A stretch of DNA of 64,000 nt from Streptomyces sp. NBC_01353 (GTDB lineage Bacteria > Actinomycetota > Actinomycetes > Streptomycetales > Streptomycetaceae), in NCBI RefSeq assembly GCF_036237275.1, contig NZ_CP108352.1, positions 3,534,001 through 3,598,000 of the forward strand, in the 5' to 3' direction. Shown here one piece after another: positions 1-8,366 of the stretch. The notes beneath the pieces were generated by a model. It had not been told where the DNA came from. It saw only the letters and a program-made list of their open reading frames with translations, and searched no databases. The first letter of the stretch is position 1. Each line of letters starts with the position of its first letter. Both the position numbers and the translations under genes were made by a program.

Positions 1-166
1 GTCCGGCGCGTTCGGCCCGCTCCAGGCCGGCGATGTGGTCGCGGTCCGCGCCCACGGCGACGATCTCCGCCCCGTACCCCTCGGGGTCGGCGGCGATGGC
101 GTCGAGCAGGGCCTGGAGGTTGGTGCCGGACCCGGAGACCAGGACGACGAGGCGGGCGGCGGCCAC
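1..166 (-). CDS. purN: Phosphoribosylglycinamide formyltransferase, N-terminal part (cut by window edge)
   Basis: PurN transfers a formyl group from 10-formyl-THF to GAR in cytoplasmic purine synthesis. Only about 55 N-terminal residues are present. They read VAAARLVVLVSGSGTNLQAL and continue with the GAEIVAVGADRD strand typical of actinobacterial PurN; SGSGTNLQ is the phosphoribosyl-binding loop of the family. The GTG start at 166 is chosen because it sits 7 nt after a GGAAAGAG ribosome-binding site. The gene runs leftwards out of the window, where purH would be expected from known Streptomyces order. It is divergent from the membrane-protein gene at 410. Confidence 0.93.
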   Translation of the reverse strand, partial: MAAARLVVLVSGSGTNLQALLDAIAADPEGYGAEIVAVGADRDHIAGLERAERAG

Positions 167-328
167 TCGGTCACTCTTTCCGTGGTGTTTGTACGGTCGC
201 ACAAAGGAATCGTGCCCCCGAATACGGGGAACCCTACGAAGGGCCCGACCGTCAGCAACGATACCGGCACACCGGACGGCCCCCACGGGACGGGGGCGTG
301 GCCGGGGGGTAGCGTCAGGGTTCGACGA

Positions 329-388
329 CAGTAGAGACACCAGTTGACACGGCAGTTGAAACAGCAGTTGAGACAGCAGTTGCGACGA
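329..388. repeat. 12-bp tandem repeat, about five copies, in purN/membrane-gene spacer
   Basis: Four clear copies of CAGTTGNNACNN start at 341, 353, 365 and 377, with a degenerate copy before them (329). The array lies just upstream of the ATG at 410. Because 12 is a multiple of 3 it is also open in that frame from a TTG at 344, where it would encode a Gln/Leu/Arg-rich extension. Confidence 0.75.
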
Positions 389-409
389 CAGAGGGAAGAC
401 GTTCAGCAG

Positions 410-1096
410 ATGCCGGAACGCCAGTCCACGGACGACAACAATCCGTTCGCGCCGCCGCCCGAGGGGCAGCCGGACCAGCCGTGGCAGCCACGGCGGCCGG
501 AGGGCTCGGACGACGACGCGTCGTCCGGCGGCTCCGGAGGCTCGGGCGGCTCGGGCTCGGGCGGCTCCGGAGGCCGCTGGAGCAGCCGCCAGCCGGGCCG
601 CTCCTCCGACGGCTTCGGCCGCCGTCCCGACCGCCAGGGAGGCCCGGAGCAGGGCCAGGGGCCGAATCCGAAGTGGGACCCGACGGACCCCGCGCAGCGG
701 CGGGCACGGTACGCGCTGCTCGCGGGCATGTGGGCGTTCTTCTTCGCCATCTTCGAGATCCAGGAGCTGGCGCTGCTCCTGGGCGCGCTCGCCCTGTACT
801 GGGCGATCAGCGCGCTGCGCGCCAAGCCCAAGGCGCCCCCCTCGGATCCCTCCACGCCGCCGGTACCGGCCGCCCCGGCCACCGGCCTCCCGGCGCGCGC
901 ACAGCGCACGGCGGCGATCAGCGGCCTGGTCGCGGCGGTGCTCTCGCTGCTGATCGTCGCGGGCGGCTTCACGATGCAGCTCGTGTACCGCGACTTCTAC
1001 ACCTGCGCCGACGACGCCCTGACCAGGTCCGGCCAGCTGGCCTGCAACGACCTGCTGCCGGAGCCGCTGCGCGAGGTCTTCGGGGTGCAGGAGTAG
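410..1096 (+). CDS. Hypothetical integral membrane protein with Gly/Ser/Pro-rich cytoplasmic N-terminus
   Basis: The protein has about 228 residues and I recognise no catalytic domain. The first 100 residues are a charged, Pro/Gly/Ser-rich, probably disordered stretch. It is followed by a hydrophobic hairpin (LLAGMWAFFFAIFEIQELAL and LLGALALYWAISAL) and a third segment (ISGLVAAVLSLLIVAGGFTM). The C-terminal tail has two cysteines (FYTC, LACN) that could pair outside the membrane. The ATG at 410 is preferred over an in-frame TTG at 344 because translation from 344 would run through a DNA tandem repeat. The gene is convergent with the DUF6350 gene, with only 10 bp between stop codons. It is conserved beside purN in Streptomyces as far as I recall; function unknown. 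Confidence 0.75.
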   Translation: MPERQSTDDNNPFAPPPEGQPDQPWQPRRPEGSDDDASSGGSGGSGGSGSGGSGGRWSSRQPGRSSDGFGRRPDRQGGPEQGQGPNPKWDPTDPAQRRARYALLAGMWAFFFAIFEIQELALLLGALALYWAISALRAKPKAPPSDPSTPPVPAAPATGLPARAQRTAAISGLVAAVLSLLIVAGGFTMQLVYRDFYTCADDALTRSGQLACNDLLPEPLREVFGVQE

Positions 1097-1106
1097 ACGG
1101 GGTCGC

Positions 1107-2636
1107 CTAGTCCTCTTGCGGCGCCGGAGTGTGCGTCTCCGGCGCCGGGGACTGTTCCGGCTGTTCCGGCGCCGGGGGTGACTCCGGCGCCATCGGCGTC
1201 TCTGGGGCCTTGGGCGTCTCTGAGGCCGGCTGAGGCGGGGGCGGATGGGGCTGTTCCCAGGCAGCCGGGAGGTAGTCGTACGGCTCGAACCCGCCCTCGT
1301 CGTCCTCGTCCTCCTCCTCGGCGAGCGGCTCACGCACGGGCGTCGGCGTGGGCACGGGCTCGGGTGCGAATGCCGGGGCGGCGACGGACGCGAGCGGTAC
1401 GGCCTCCGGCACGAGGGCGGCGCGCTCCGGCTTCGAGCCGCGCCGCACCCAGACCCGTACGCCCAGCGCCGTCGGCACTCCCAGCGCCGCGCACCACAGC
1501 ACCGCCGCCGCACCCGTCTGCCACCACACCGGGCCGAACGCCGACAGCCGGCCCGACCCGAGGGGGCCGCCCGCGAGCGCCGCGAGGAGCGTCACCACCG
1601 CGCCGCACGCCCAGGCCGCGACCAGCGCCGTCAGCGCCGTCTCCCGGCCCGTCCAGGTCCGCGCCGACCGCCCCACGGCCCCGCCCAGGAGCAGCACCGC
1701 GACGAGCGGGACGACGGTGGCGGCCCAGTGCGGCCAGGTGCCGGGGCCTTGCGCGGGCAGGGCTGCGAGCAGCGGGAAGGACGGAACCGCGGCGGTGCCG
1801 GTGAGGCCGAACGGTGTCGCCGAGGCACCCGCGCCGAGCGCGAACCCGGGCCCGAGACCGTACGACGCGCCCCAGACAGCCGCGTTCGGCAACAGTGCGA
1901 CGGCAAGGAGCAGGACCGAGACCTGCCCCGTCCACTCCCCCGCGAGCCCGGCGAAGGACTGCTGTGCCGCGCTCGCGTGCCAGACCAGCGAGACCCCGAA
2001 CAGCGCCGCGCCTCCCCCGAAGAGAGCAATGAGCGCCGTCCCGGCCGCTCGCAACGCCACGGCCGCGTGTTCCTGTCCCGGCAGGGGCCGCCCCTTGGCC
2101 GTCCAGACGCCCAGGCCCGCCGCGGCGGCGACCGTCGCGGGCAGCCAGAGGGCGGCGGTCAGCAGGTCCGCCGGGAGCGGACCTCTCGCCGTGTAGACCA
2201 CGACACCGGCCGCGACCAGCAGATACCCCCCGCACACCGCGGTCACCGCGCCGCCCGTGGAGGGCCTGGGCCCGCACCCGGCCGACTCCAGGGTGTCCCG
2301 TGCGGCCCGGTGCGCGAGCCGGCCCGGCAGGGCCATGAGCAGCAGCGGGGCGACGCCGAGGGGCGCGGGCACTCCGGTGAGGGTCTCCGTGCGGACGAGG
2401 TCCGCTCCGTGGGCGAGCAGCCACAGCCCGGCGACCGTGTGCAGGGCCTCTCCGGGCCCGCTGTCGGGGTACGGCGAGCTGATCCACGCCGCCATGACCA
2501 GTACCGCCAGCGCGCCGAGCCCGAGCCCGGCCGCGACCCCGCCCCGTACGACGGCGGTGGCCAGCGCGGCGGAGCGGCCGCCCCGGACCCGCGGATCGGC
2601 CGTCGGCAAGGGGGTGTGCTCGGTCAGGTGGGTCAC
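1107..2636 (-). CDS. DUF6350 family multi-pass membrane protein
   Basis: The protein has about 509 residues and at least eight hydrophobic segments, for example VAAGLGLGALAVLVMAAWI near the N-terminus and VVPLVAVLLLGGAVG in the middle. A long acidic, Pro/Glu-rich tail of roughly 100 residues follows (LAEEEDEDDEGGFEPYDYLP). This fits the actinobacterial DUF6350 family, sometimes annotated as cell division protein PerM-like. GTG 2636 (VTHLTEHTPL) is chosen because GGGAG lies about 9 nt upstream; an upstream in-frame start at 2702 would add 22 residues with no good ribosome site. It is divergent from the XRE/sigma-like gene at 2756. Function unknown; the tail suggests protein-protein contacts in the cytoplasm. 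Confidence 0.7.
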   Translation of the reverse strand: MTHLTEHTPLPTADPRVRGGRSAALATAVVRGGVAAGLGLGALAVLVMAAWISSPYPDSGPGEALHTVAGLWLLAHGADLVRTETLTGVPAPLGVAPLLLMALPGRLAHRAARDTLESAGCGPRPSTGGAVTAVCGGYLLVAAGVVVYTARGPLPADLLTAALWLPATVAAAAGLGVWTAKGRPLPGQEHAAVALRAAGTALIALFGGGAALFGVSLVWHASAAQQSFAGLAGEWTGQVSVLLLAVALLPNAAVWGASYGLGPGFALGAGASATPFGLTGTAAVPSFPLLAALPAQGPGTWPHWAATVVPLVAVLLLGGAVGRSARTWTGRETALTALVAAWACGAVVTLLAALAGGPLGSGRLSAFGPVWWQTGAAAVLWCAALGVPTALGVRVWVRRGSKPERAALVPEAVPLASVAAPAFAPEPVPTPTPVREPLAEEEDEDDEGGFEPYDYLPAAWEQPHPPPPQPASETPKAPETPMAPESPPAPEQPEQSPAPETHTPAPQED

Positions 2637-2755
2637 GCGCCCATGCTCCCAACGACACGCGCTTTTCACGCGTAACAGGCAAACCGCCGTTGTGTCGCTC
2701 AAGATACGTTTATGTACTTTTCCGCCCGGAGCAGCTCTGCGGGAGGTAGTCGCCC

Positions 2756-4384
2756 ATGAGTCCGACGAGTCGGGGTACAGCCGATTCCGTCTCGCTGCCG
2801 TCTCCGAAGGAGCGGCGCCGATTGCGCGAGGCCCTGGGCCTGAGCGAGGAACACGTGGCCGACGCGGTCGGCGTCACACGGGCCACGGTCCGTTCCTGGG
2901 AAACCGGCCGCACGGAGCCACGCGGCCGAAAGCGAGAGGCGTACGCCAAGCTCCTGAGCGCCCCCGAGGACGCACTCACGCCCTCCGCCGCCCACCTCGC
3001 GCCGCCCGCACCGAACCCGGTGCAGAACACCGCCACGTCCGGTCCGGGGACGGGGTCCGGGATCGAGCCCGAGACCTACGGCGGGTCCGACACCGGGCCT
3101 GGGACGGCGCCGACCCCGGGGACGGGCAGCAAGGTCGCCGCCCCATCCGAGGCCGGCTCCCCGCCCGGGCCTGCGCCCGGGCCGGGGGCGGGGGCGAGCT
3201 CCGAAGCCCCGCCCGAGTCCAGGGCCACGTCCGGTCCGCGAACGGCATCCGAGGGCGGCTCCGGCGTCGGCGAGCGCACCAGTCCTCGGGCCACGCCCGC
3301 TCGGGCGTCGGAGGCGCCCATGCCTGCCAAGCCCAGCAGGCCCGCCGCGGCGCCTGCCGCGCCGCCGGCGAGTACCCGCCCGAAGGCCGCGCCCAAGCGG
3401 GCCGCCAAGCCGCCCAGGACCCCGGCGCCCGCCGGACTCGGCCTCGGCTCCGGACGGAGGCCCTCCCGGCCCGTCCGGGCCGGCGCCCCCGCCACCCCAT
3501 ACCCCCAGGAGCGGCAGAAACCGGTGGAGACCGCCCCCGTACCCGAGCCCCTCGCGCCCCCGGCCACGCCCCCGGTGGAGCCCACCCTCACGCCCGAGGA
3601 GGCCTTCGACGCGCTGTACGCGCACGCGGCCCCCGGCCTCGTCCATCAGGCGTACCTGCTGACCGGCCGTCGTCTGCTCTCCCGGGAGTCCGTCGAGCGC
3701 GCCTTCCACCAGGCCTGGGAGAACTGGCCCGAGGTCGCGGTGGACCGCGACCCGGTCGGCTGGGTGCGGGCCGCCGCGTACGAGTACGCGCTCTCCCCCT
3801 GGCACCGGTTCCGCCGCGCCCACAAGCACCCCGACGCGCCGCCCACCGAGGCCGGGCGGCGGGCCCTGCTCGCGGCGCTGCTCGAGCTGCCGCCGCCGTA
3901 CCGCCGTACCGTCCTGCTCTACGACGGACTCGGCCTCGACCTGCCCGAGACGGCGGCCGAGACCGAGGCGAGCACCCCCGCCGCCGCCAACCGGCTGCTG
4001 CACGCCCGTACCGTCATCGGGCAGCGCGTGCCCGAGCTCGCCGACGCCGACGCCCTGCACGAGCGGTTGGGCACCCTGGCCACCGAGGCGCCGACGGCGA
4101 CGCTCGCGGAGGCCGAGACCGTACGGTCGGGCAGTGAGCGGCGTTCCCGGCTGTGGACACGGGCGGTGGTCGGCGTGACGGCGGCGCTCATCGGCGTGAC
4201 GGCCTTCACGGCCGCGACCGCGCCGACGCGGTACCTGCCGGTGAACCACCCGGGCGAGACCGTCAACGGCGTTCCGGTCCGCGGCGGCTCGCAGAAGCTC
4301 ACCTCGGAGGACAAGCAGCTGCACGACAAGCTGCGCTCACAGCCGCATCACGGTCCAGAGCGGCTGATCCCCGAGCCCGAGTAG
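2756..4384 (+). CDS. XRE helix-turn-helix / sigma-70-like fusion with C-terminal membrane anchor
   Basis: The 542-residue protein joins three parts. Residues about 17-70 are an XRE-type HTH (RRLREALGLSEEHVADAVGV, then RATVRSWETGRTEP). Residues about 80-275 are a Pro/Ala/Gly-rich linker. Residues about 280-435 resemble sigma-factor regions 2 and 4: LYAHAAPGLVHQAYLLTGRR, AFHQAWENWPEV and a weak region 4, LLELPPPYRRTVLLYDGLGL. A transmembrane segment near residue 470 (VVGVTAALIGVTAFTAATAP) leaves about 55 residues outside. GGGAGG lies 8 nt before ATG 2756. The sigma-like part is degenerate, so it may be a regulator and not a true sigma factor. It faces the sucCD operon across a strong terminator. 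Confidence 0.72.
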   Translation: MSPTSRGTADSVSLPSPKERRRLREALGLSEEHVADAVGVTRATVRSWETGRTEPRGRKREAYAKLLSAPEDALTPSAAHLAPPAPNPVQNTATSGPGTGSGIEPETYGGSDTGPGTAPTPGTGSKVAAPSEAGSPPGPAPGPGAGASSEAPPESRATSGPRTASEGGSGVGERTSPRATPARASEAPMPAKPSRPAAAPAAPPASTRPKAAPKRAAKPPRTPAPAGLGLGSGRRPSRPVRAGAPATPYPQERQKPVETAPVPEPLAPPATPPVEPTLTPEEAFDALYAHAAPGLVHQAYLLTGRRLLSRESVERAFHQAWENWPEVAVDRDPVGWVRAAAYEYALSPWHRFRRAHKHPDAPPTEAGRRALLAALLELPPPYRRTVLLYDGLGLDLPETAAETEASTPAAANRLLHARTVIGQRVPELADADALHERLGTLATEAPTATLAEAETVRSGSERRSRLWTRAVVGVTAALIGVTAFTAATAPTRYLPVNHPGETVNGVPVRGGSQKLTSEDKQLHDKLRSQPHHGPERLIPEPE

Positions 4385-4428
4385 CCGCAGGAGCCCATGG
4401 GCGCCAACGCGTCGGCGCATCACGCGAG

Positions 4429-4470
4429 TGGGCCCCGCCCCTCCCGGTTTCCCGGGAGGGGCGGGGCCCA
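4429..4470. terminator. Bidirectional terminator between the XRE/sigma-like gene and sucD
   Basis: Perfect inverted repeat with 19-bp arms (4429-4447 and 4452-4470) and a 4-nt loop (TTTC), made almost wholly of G and C. It sits 45 bp after one stop codon and 22 bp before the other convergent stop, which fits a shared terminator. Confidence 0.9.
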
Positions 4471-4492
4471 CCTGTGCGGTTCAGACGGTGCT

Positions 4493-5377
4493 TCAGCCCG
4501 CGAGGATCGCACGCGCCAGCTTGGCCGTCTCGGTCGGCGTCTTGCCGACCTTGACGCCCGCGGCCTCGAGGGCCTCCTTCTTCGCCTGGGCGGTGCCGGA
4601 GGAACCGGAGACGATGGCGCCGGCGTGGCCCATGGTCTTGCCCTCGGGCGCGGTGAAGCCCGCGACGTAGCCGACGACCGGCTTGGTGACGTTCTTCGCG
4701 ATGAAGTCCGCCGCACGCTCCTCGGCGTCGCCGCCGATCTCGCCGATCATGACGATCAGGTCGGTGTCGGGGTCGGCCTCGAACGCCGCGAGGGCGTCGA
4801 TGTGCGTCGTGCCGATGACCGGGTCGCCACCGATGCCGACGGCGGACGAGAAGCCGATGTCACGGAGCTCGTACATCATCTGGTACGTCAGCGTGCCGGA
4901 CTTCGAGACCAGGCCGATGCGGCCCGGCTTCGTGATGTCGCCCGGGATGATGCCGGCGTTGGACTGACCCGGGGTGATGAGACCGGGGCAGTTCGGGCCG
5001 ATGATGCGGGTCTTGTTGCCCTTCGACTGCGCGTACGCCCAGAAGGCGGCGGAGTCGTGGACGGCGATGCCCTCGGTGATGACGACCGCGAGCGGGATCT
5101 CGGCGTCGATCGCCTCGACCACGGCGGCCTTGGCGAAGGCCGGCGGGACGAAGAGGACGGAGACGTTGGCGCCCGTCTTCTCCATCGCCTCGGCGACGGA
5201 GCCGAAGACCGGGACCTCGGTGCCGTCGAAGTCGACGGACGTACCGGCCTTGCGCGGGTTCACGCCACCGACGATGTTGGTGCCGTCACCCAGCATGAGC
5301 TTGGTGTGCTTCATGCCCGTGGCACCGGTCATGCCCTGGACGATGACCTTGCTGTCCTTGGTGAGGAAGATAGCCAT
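4493..5377 (-). CDS. sucD: Succinate-CoA ligase, alpha subunit
   Basis: SucD is the CoA-binding, phosphohistidine-carrying subunit of succinyl-CoA synthetase, which makes ATP or GTP and succinate in the TCA cycle. The 294 residues are full length. The N-terminal CoA-binding Rossmann motif is [15 protein letters not shown], the middle has [13 protein letters not shown], and the active-site histidine is in [10 protein letters not shown] (about H251). It lies 20 bp downstream of sucC in the same operon, so the two subunits are co-translated. The ATG start is followed by the usual [15 protein letters not shown] sequence. Confidence 0.97.
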   Translation of the reverse strand: MAIFLTKDSKVIVQGMTGATGMKHTKLMLGDGTNIVGGVNPRKAGTSVDFDGTEVPVFGSVAEAMEKTGANVSVLFVPPAFAKAAVVEAIDAEIPLAVVITEGIAVHDSAAFWAYAQSKGNKTRIIGPNCPGLITPGQSNAGIIPGDITKPGRIGLVSKSGTLTYQMMYELRDIGFSSAVGIGGDPVIGTTHIDALAAFEADPDTDLIVMIGEIGGDAEERAADFIAKNVTKPVVGYVAGFTAPEGKTMGHAGAIVSGSSGTAQAKKEALEAAGVKVGKTPTETAKLARAILAG

Positions 5378-5397
5378 GGTGTGCTTGACCTCGTCCC

Positions 5398-6576
5398 TTA
5401 CTTCGCAGCCGCGAGCTCGGCGGCCTTGTCGGCCGCGCCGTCCATGGTGTCCACACGCTGCACGAGCGGGTGGTTCGCGTCCGACAGGATCTTGCGACCC
5501 AGCTCCGCGTTGTTGCCGTCGAGGCGCACGACCAGCGGCTTGGTGACCTCTTCGCCCTTGGAGGCGAGGAGCTCCAGGGCCTGGACGATGCCGTTGGCGA
5601 CCTCGTCACAGGCGGTGATGCCACCGAAGACGTTGACGAACACGGACTTGACGTCCGGGTCGCCCAGGATGATCTCCAGGCCGTTCGCCATGACCTCGGC
5701 GGAGGCGCCGCCGCCGATGTCGAGGAAGTTGGCCGGCTTCACGCCGCCGTGGTTCTCACCGGCGTACGCGACGACGTCCAGGGTCGACATGACCAGGCCG
5801 GCGCCGTTGCCGATGATGCCGACCTCGCCGTCGAGCTTGACGTAGTTGAGGTTCTTGGCCTTGGCGGCAGCCTCGAGCGGGTTGGCTGCGGCCTTGTCCT
5901 CGAGCGCCTCGTGCTCGGGCTGACGGAAGTCGGCGTTCTCGTCGAGAGACACCTTGCCGTCCAGGGCCAGGATGTCGCCGGAGGCGACCTTGGCCAGCGG
6001 GTTGACCTCGACGAGGAGCGCGTCCTCGGCGACGAAGGTCTTCCACAGGGTCACGAGGACCTCGGCGACCTTCTCGGCCACGTCGGCCGGGAACTGCGCC
6101 AGGGCGACGATCTCGCGCGCCTTCTCGATGTCGACACCGGTGTTGGAGTCGACCGGCACCTTCGCGAGCTTCTCGGGGGTCGTCGCGGCGACCTCCTCGA
6201 TGTCCATGCCACCGGCGACGGACGCCATGGCGAGGAAGGTGCGGTTGGTGCGGTCGAGGAGGTACGAGACGTAGTACTCCTCGAGGATCTCCGGAGCGGT
6301 CTCCGCGATCATCACCTTGTGGACCGTGTGGCCCTTGATGTCCATCCCGAGGATGTCCGTCGCGCGGGCGACGGCCTCGTCCGGGGTGGCGGCCAGCTTC
6401 ACGCCGCCGGCCTTGCCGCGGCCGCCGACCTTCACCTGCGCCTTGACGACCGACTTGCCGCCAAGACGCTCGGTGGCCTCGCGCGCCGCCTCAGGCGTGT
6501 CGATGACTTCACCGGCCAGCACCGGTACACCGTGCTTGGCGAAGAGGTCCCTCGCCTGGTACTCGAACAGGTCCAC
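5398..6576 (-). CDS. sucC: Succinate-CoA ligase [ADP-forming], beta subunit
   Basis: SucC provides the ATP-grasp nucleotide site of succinyl-CoA synthetase and pairs with SucD. It is 392 residues, the normal length. It begins [19 protein letters not shown] and contains the ATP-grasp pieces [28 protein letters not shown] and the C-terminal ligase segment [21 protein letters not shown] 6576 is chosen because AAGGGACGG lies just upstream and because family members begin exactly there; the open frame extends 32 codons further with no homology. It is the first gene of sucCD. Confidence 0.97.
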   Translation of the reverse strand: MDLFEYQARDLFAKHGVPVLAGEVIDTPEAAREATERLGGKSVVKAQVKVGGRGKAGGVKLAATPDEAVARATDILGMDIKGHTVHKVMIAETAPEILEEYYVSYLLDRTNRTFLAMASVAGGMDIEEVAATTPEKLAKVPVDSNTGVDIEKAREIVALAQFPADVAEKVAEVLVTLWKTFVAEDALLVEVNPLAKVASGDILALDGKVSLDENADFRQPEHEALEDKAAANPLEAAAKAKNLNYVKLDGEVGIIGNGAGLVMSTLDVVAYAGENHGGVKPANFLDIGGGASAEVMANGLEIILGDPDVKSVFVNVFGGITACDEVANGIVQALELLASKGEEVTKPLVVRLDGNNAELGRKILSDANHPLVQRVDTMDGAADKAAELAAAK

Positions 6577-6971
6577 GCGCGTCCGTCCCTTTTCTGATGA
6601 TCGCGGTTCGTTGTCTGCGTGGGCGTGCCGCGAAGGGCAACGTGACTGCGCTGTCACAAGGGAGGCGTACACGGTGTCCGTGGACGCGGCATGTCCGTCT
6701 CGCAGGTTATCCCCGAGGGACGTGGGTCCCTAAATCGCAGGTCACAACGGAGCGGTGATACGGGTCACAGATCGTAGGGGGAGGGGGGCGGTCCGTAGGG
6801 GACCCCGAGGGTGGCCTCGGGGCCCACGGCACAGGTGGGGACAGGGCGTTGTGGACCTCACGACGCGCCCCGACGCGAGGTGAGGGGGCCGCGGGGCCGG
6901 TTGTGACATGGGCCTCAGTGCGCCCGCACGCGGCCGGTCGGGTGGTGACGGGACGACGGATTCCGCAGCGG
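6577..6971. other. Intergenic region upstream of sucC and downstream of the VWA operon
   Basis: No gene is visible in these 395 bp. The sucC promoter must lie here on the minus strand. A dyad GTGAC-N6-GTCAC (6642-6657), about 65 bp upstream of the sucC start, resembles GTGA/TCAC operators of Streptomyces regulators, but the match is weak. A small hairpin AGGGAC-N4-GTCCCT lies at 6716-6731. CCCCGAGG-N4-CCTCGGGG at 6803-6822 is in the right place to end the VWA operon. Confidence 0.45.
6803..6822 (-). terminator. Possible terminator after the MoxR-DUF5682-VWA operon
   Basis: Inverted repeat with 8-bp arms and a 4-nt loop, about 150 bp beyond the VWA stop codon on the minus strand. The stem is short and has no T-run, so this is a modest candidate. 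Confidence 0.4.
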
Positions 6972-8366
6972 TCAGAGGGTGTCCGGCACCGGCAGGGGGC
7001 GCTTCTCGATCGCCGCCGCCATCACCTCGGGGAAGAGGTCCGGGGTGCAGGCGAAGGCCGGGGCGCCGAGCGCGGCGAGGGCGGCCGCGTGCTCGCGGTC
7101 GTACGCGGGAGCGCCTTCGTCCGAGAGCGCGAGCAGGGCCACGAACTGCACGCCCGACGCCTTCATCGCCGCGACCCGCTTCAGCATCTCGTCGCGTATG
7201 CCCCCTTCGTAGAGGTCGCTGATGAGGACGACGACGGTGTCGGCCGGCCGGGTGATCTGCGACTGGCAATAGGCCAGAGCGCGGTTGATGTCGGTGCCGC
7301 CGCCGAGCTGGGTACCGAAGAGGACGTCGACCGGGTCGTCGAGCTGGTCGGTGAGGTCGACGACCGCCGTGTCGAAGACGACGAGCCGGGTCGCGATCGA
7401 GCGCATCGAGGCGAGGACCGCGCCGAACACCGACGCGTAGACGACGGAGGCCGCCATCGAGCCGGACTGGTCGATGCAGAGGACGACGTCCTTCTTGACC
7501 GACCGGGCCGCCCTGCCGTAGCCGATGAGCCGTTCGGGGACGACCGTGCGGTACTCCGGGAGGTAGTTCTTGAGGTTCGCGCGGATCGTGCGGTCCCAGT
7601 CGATGTCCCGGTGCCGGGGGCGGCTGATCCGGGCCGAGCGGTCGAGCGCGCCGGTGAGTGTGGCCCGGGTGCGGGTCGCGAGGCGCTTCTCAAGGTCTTC
7701 GACGACCTTGCGTACGACGGCGCGGGCGGTCTCCTTGGTCGTCTCGGGCATGGCCTTGTTGAGGGAGAGGAGCGTGCCGACGAGATGGACGTCAGCCTCG
7801 ACGGCCTCCAGCATCTCGGGCTCCAGGAGCAGGGTGGACAGGCCGAGCCGCTCGATGGCGTCGCGCTGCATGACCTGGACGACGGAGCTGGGGAAGTACG
7901 TCCGAATGTCACCGAGCCAGCGGGCGACGGAGGGGGCCGAGGCGCCGAGGCCGGCGGAGCGGTCGCGTCCGGTGGAGCTCTTCGTGCCGCGTCCGTAGAG
8001 CGCGGTCAGCGCTCCGTCCATCGCCGAGTCGGTGCCGGCGAGGGAGCATCCCGTGCCGTCCGCCTCGCCGCCGCCGAGGACCAGGCGCCAGCGGCGCAGC
8101 CGCTCATCGTTCCCGGTTCGGGGACCGGCGCCGGCGCCGACTCGTGGGTCGGTGCCGGTTTCTGCACCGGTGCCGGTGCCGGTGCTGGCTCCGGTTCCGG
8201 TGCTGGTGCCGGTTCCGGTGCTGGTGCCGGTGCCGGTTCCGGTGCTGGTGCCGGTGCCGCTTGCGGTTCCCTTCGCGGTTCCGTTCGCGGTTCCGTTCGC
8301 GGTTCCGTTCGCGGTTCCGTTCGCGGTTCCGTTCGCGGTTCCGTTCGCGGTTCCTGTTCCGTTCAT
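6972..8366 (-). CDS. VWA-domain (CoxE/BatA-like) protein with NGTA repeat N-terminus
   Basis: The 464-residue protein has a C-terminal von Willebrand A domain. The metal-binding MIDAS begins DVVLCIDQSGSMAASVVYAS (DxSxS), and the later MIDAS threonine and aspartate appear in GGGTDINRAL and VVLISDLYEGG. Such VWA proteins usually work with MoxR ATPases as metal-dependent adaptors. The first 75 residues are low complexity: seven NGTA-type tetrapeptides, then GT/ST-rich repeats. ATG 8366 overlaps the DUF5682 stop by 4 bp (ATGA), so the two genes are translationally coupled. It is the last gene of the MoxR-DUF5682-VWA operon. Substrate unknown. Confidence 0.9.
   Translation of the reverse strand: MNGTGTANGTANGTANGTANGTANGTANGTAKGTASGTGTSTGTGTGTSTGTGTSTGTGASTGTGTGAETGTDPRVGAGAGPRTGNDERLRRWRLVLGGGEADGTGCSLAGTDSAMDGALTALYGRGTKSSTGRDRSAGLGASAPSVARWLGDIRTYFPSSVVQVMQRDAIERLGLSTLLLEPEMLEAVEADVHLVGTLLSLNKAMPETTKETARAVVRKVVEDLEKRLATRTRATLTGALDRSARISRPRHRDIDWDRTIRANLKNYLPEYRTVVPERLIGYGRAARSVKKDVVLCIDQSGSMAASVVYASVFGAVLASMRSIATRLVVFDTAVVDLTDQLDDPVDVLFGTQLGGGTDINRALAYCQSQITRPADTVVVLISDLYEGGIRDEMLKRVAAMKASGVQFVALLALSDEGAPAYDREHAAALAALGAPAFACTPDLFPEVMAAAIEKRPLPVPDTL
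8160..8355. repeat. In-frame tandem repeats encoding the VWA protein N-terminus
   Basis: Seven copies of the 12-bp unit TTCGCGGTTCCG run from 8272 to 8355, almost without mismatch, and encode Asn-Gly-Thr-Ala on the minus strand. From about 8160 to 8270 a degenerate GGTGCCGGTTCC-type 6/12-bp array encodes the Gly/Thr/Ser run. Copy-number changes of the 12-bp unit would keep the reading frame. Confidence 0.9.

Noticed and set aside
2671-2693. CGTAAC ... CGTTGT near the DUF6350/XRE-sigma divergent region as a sigma-BldN promoter
   Set aside because: The spacing is 11 bp instead of 16, so it does not fit the consensus that works for bldM.
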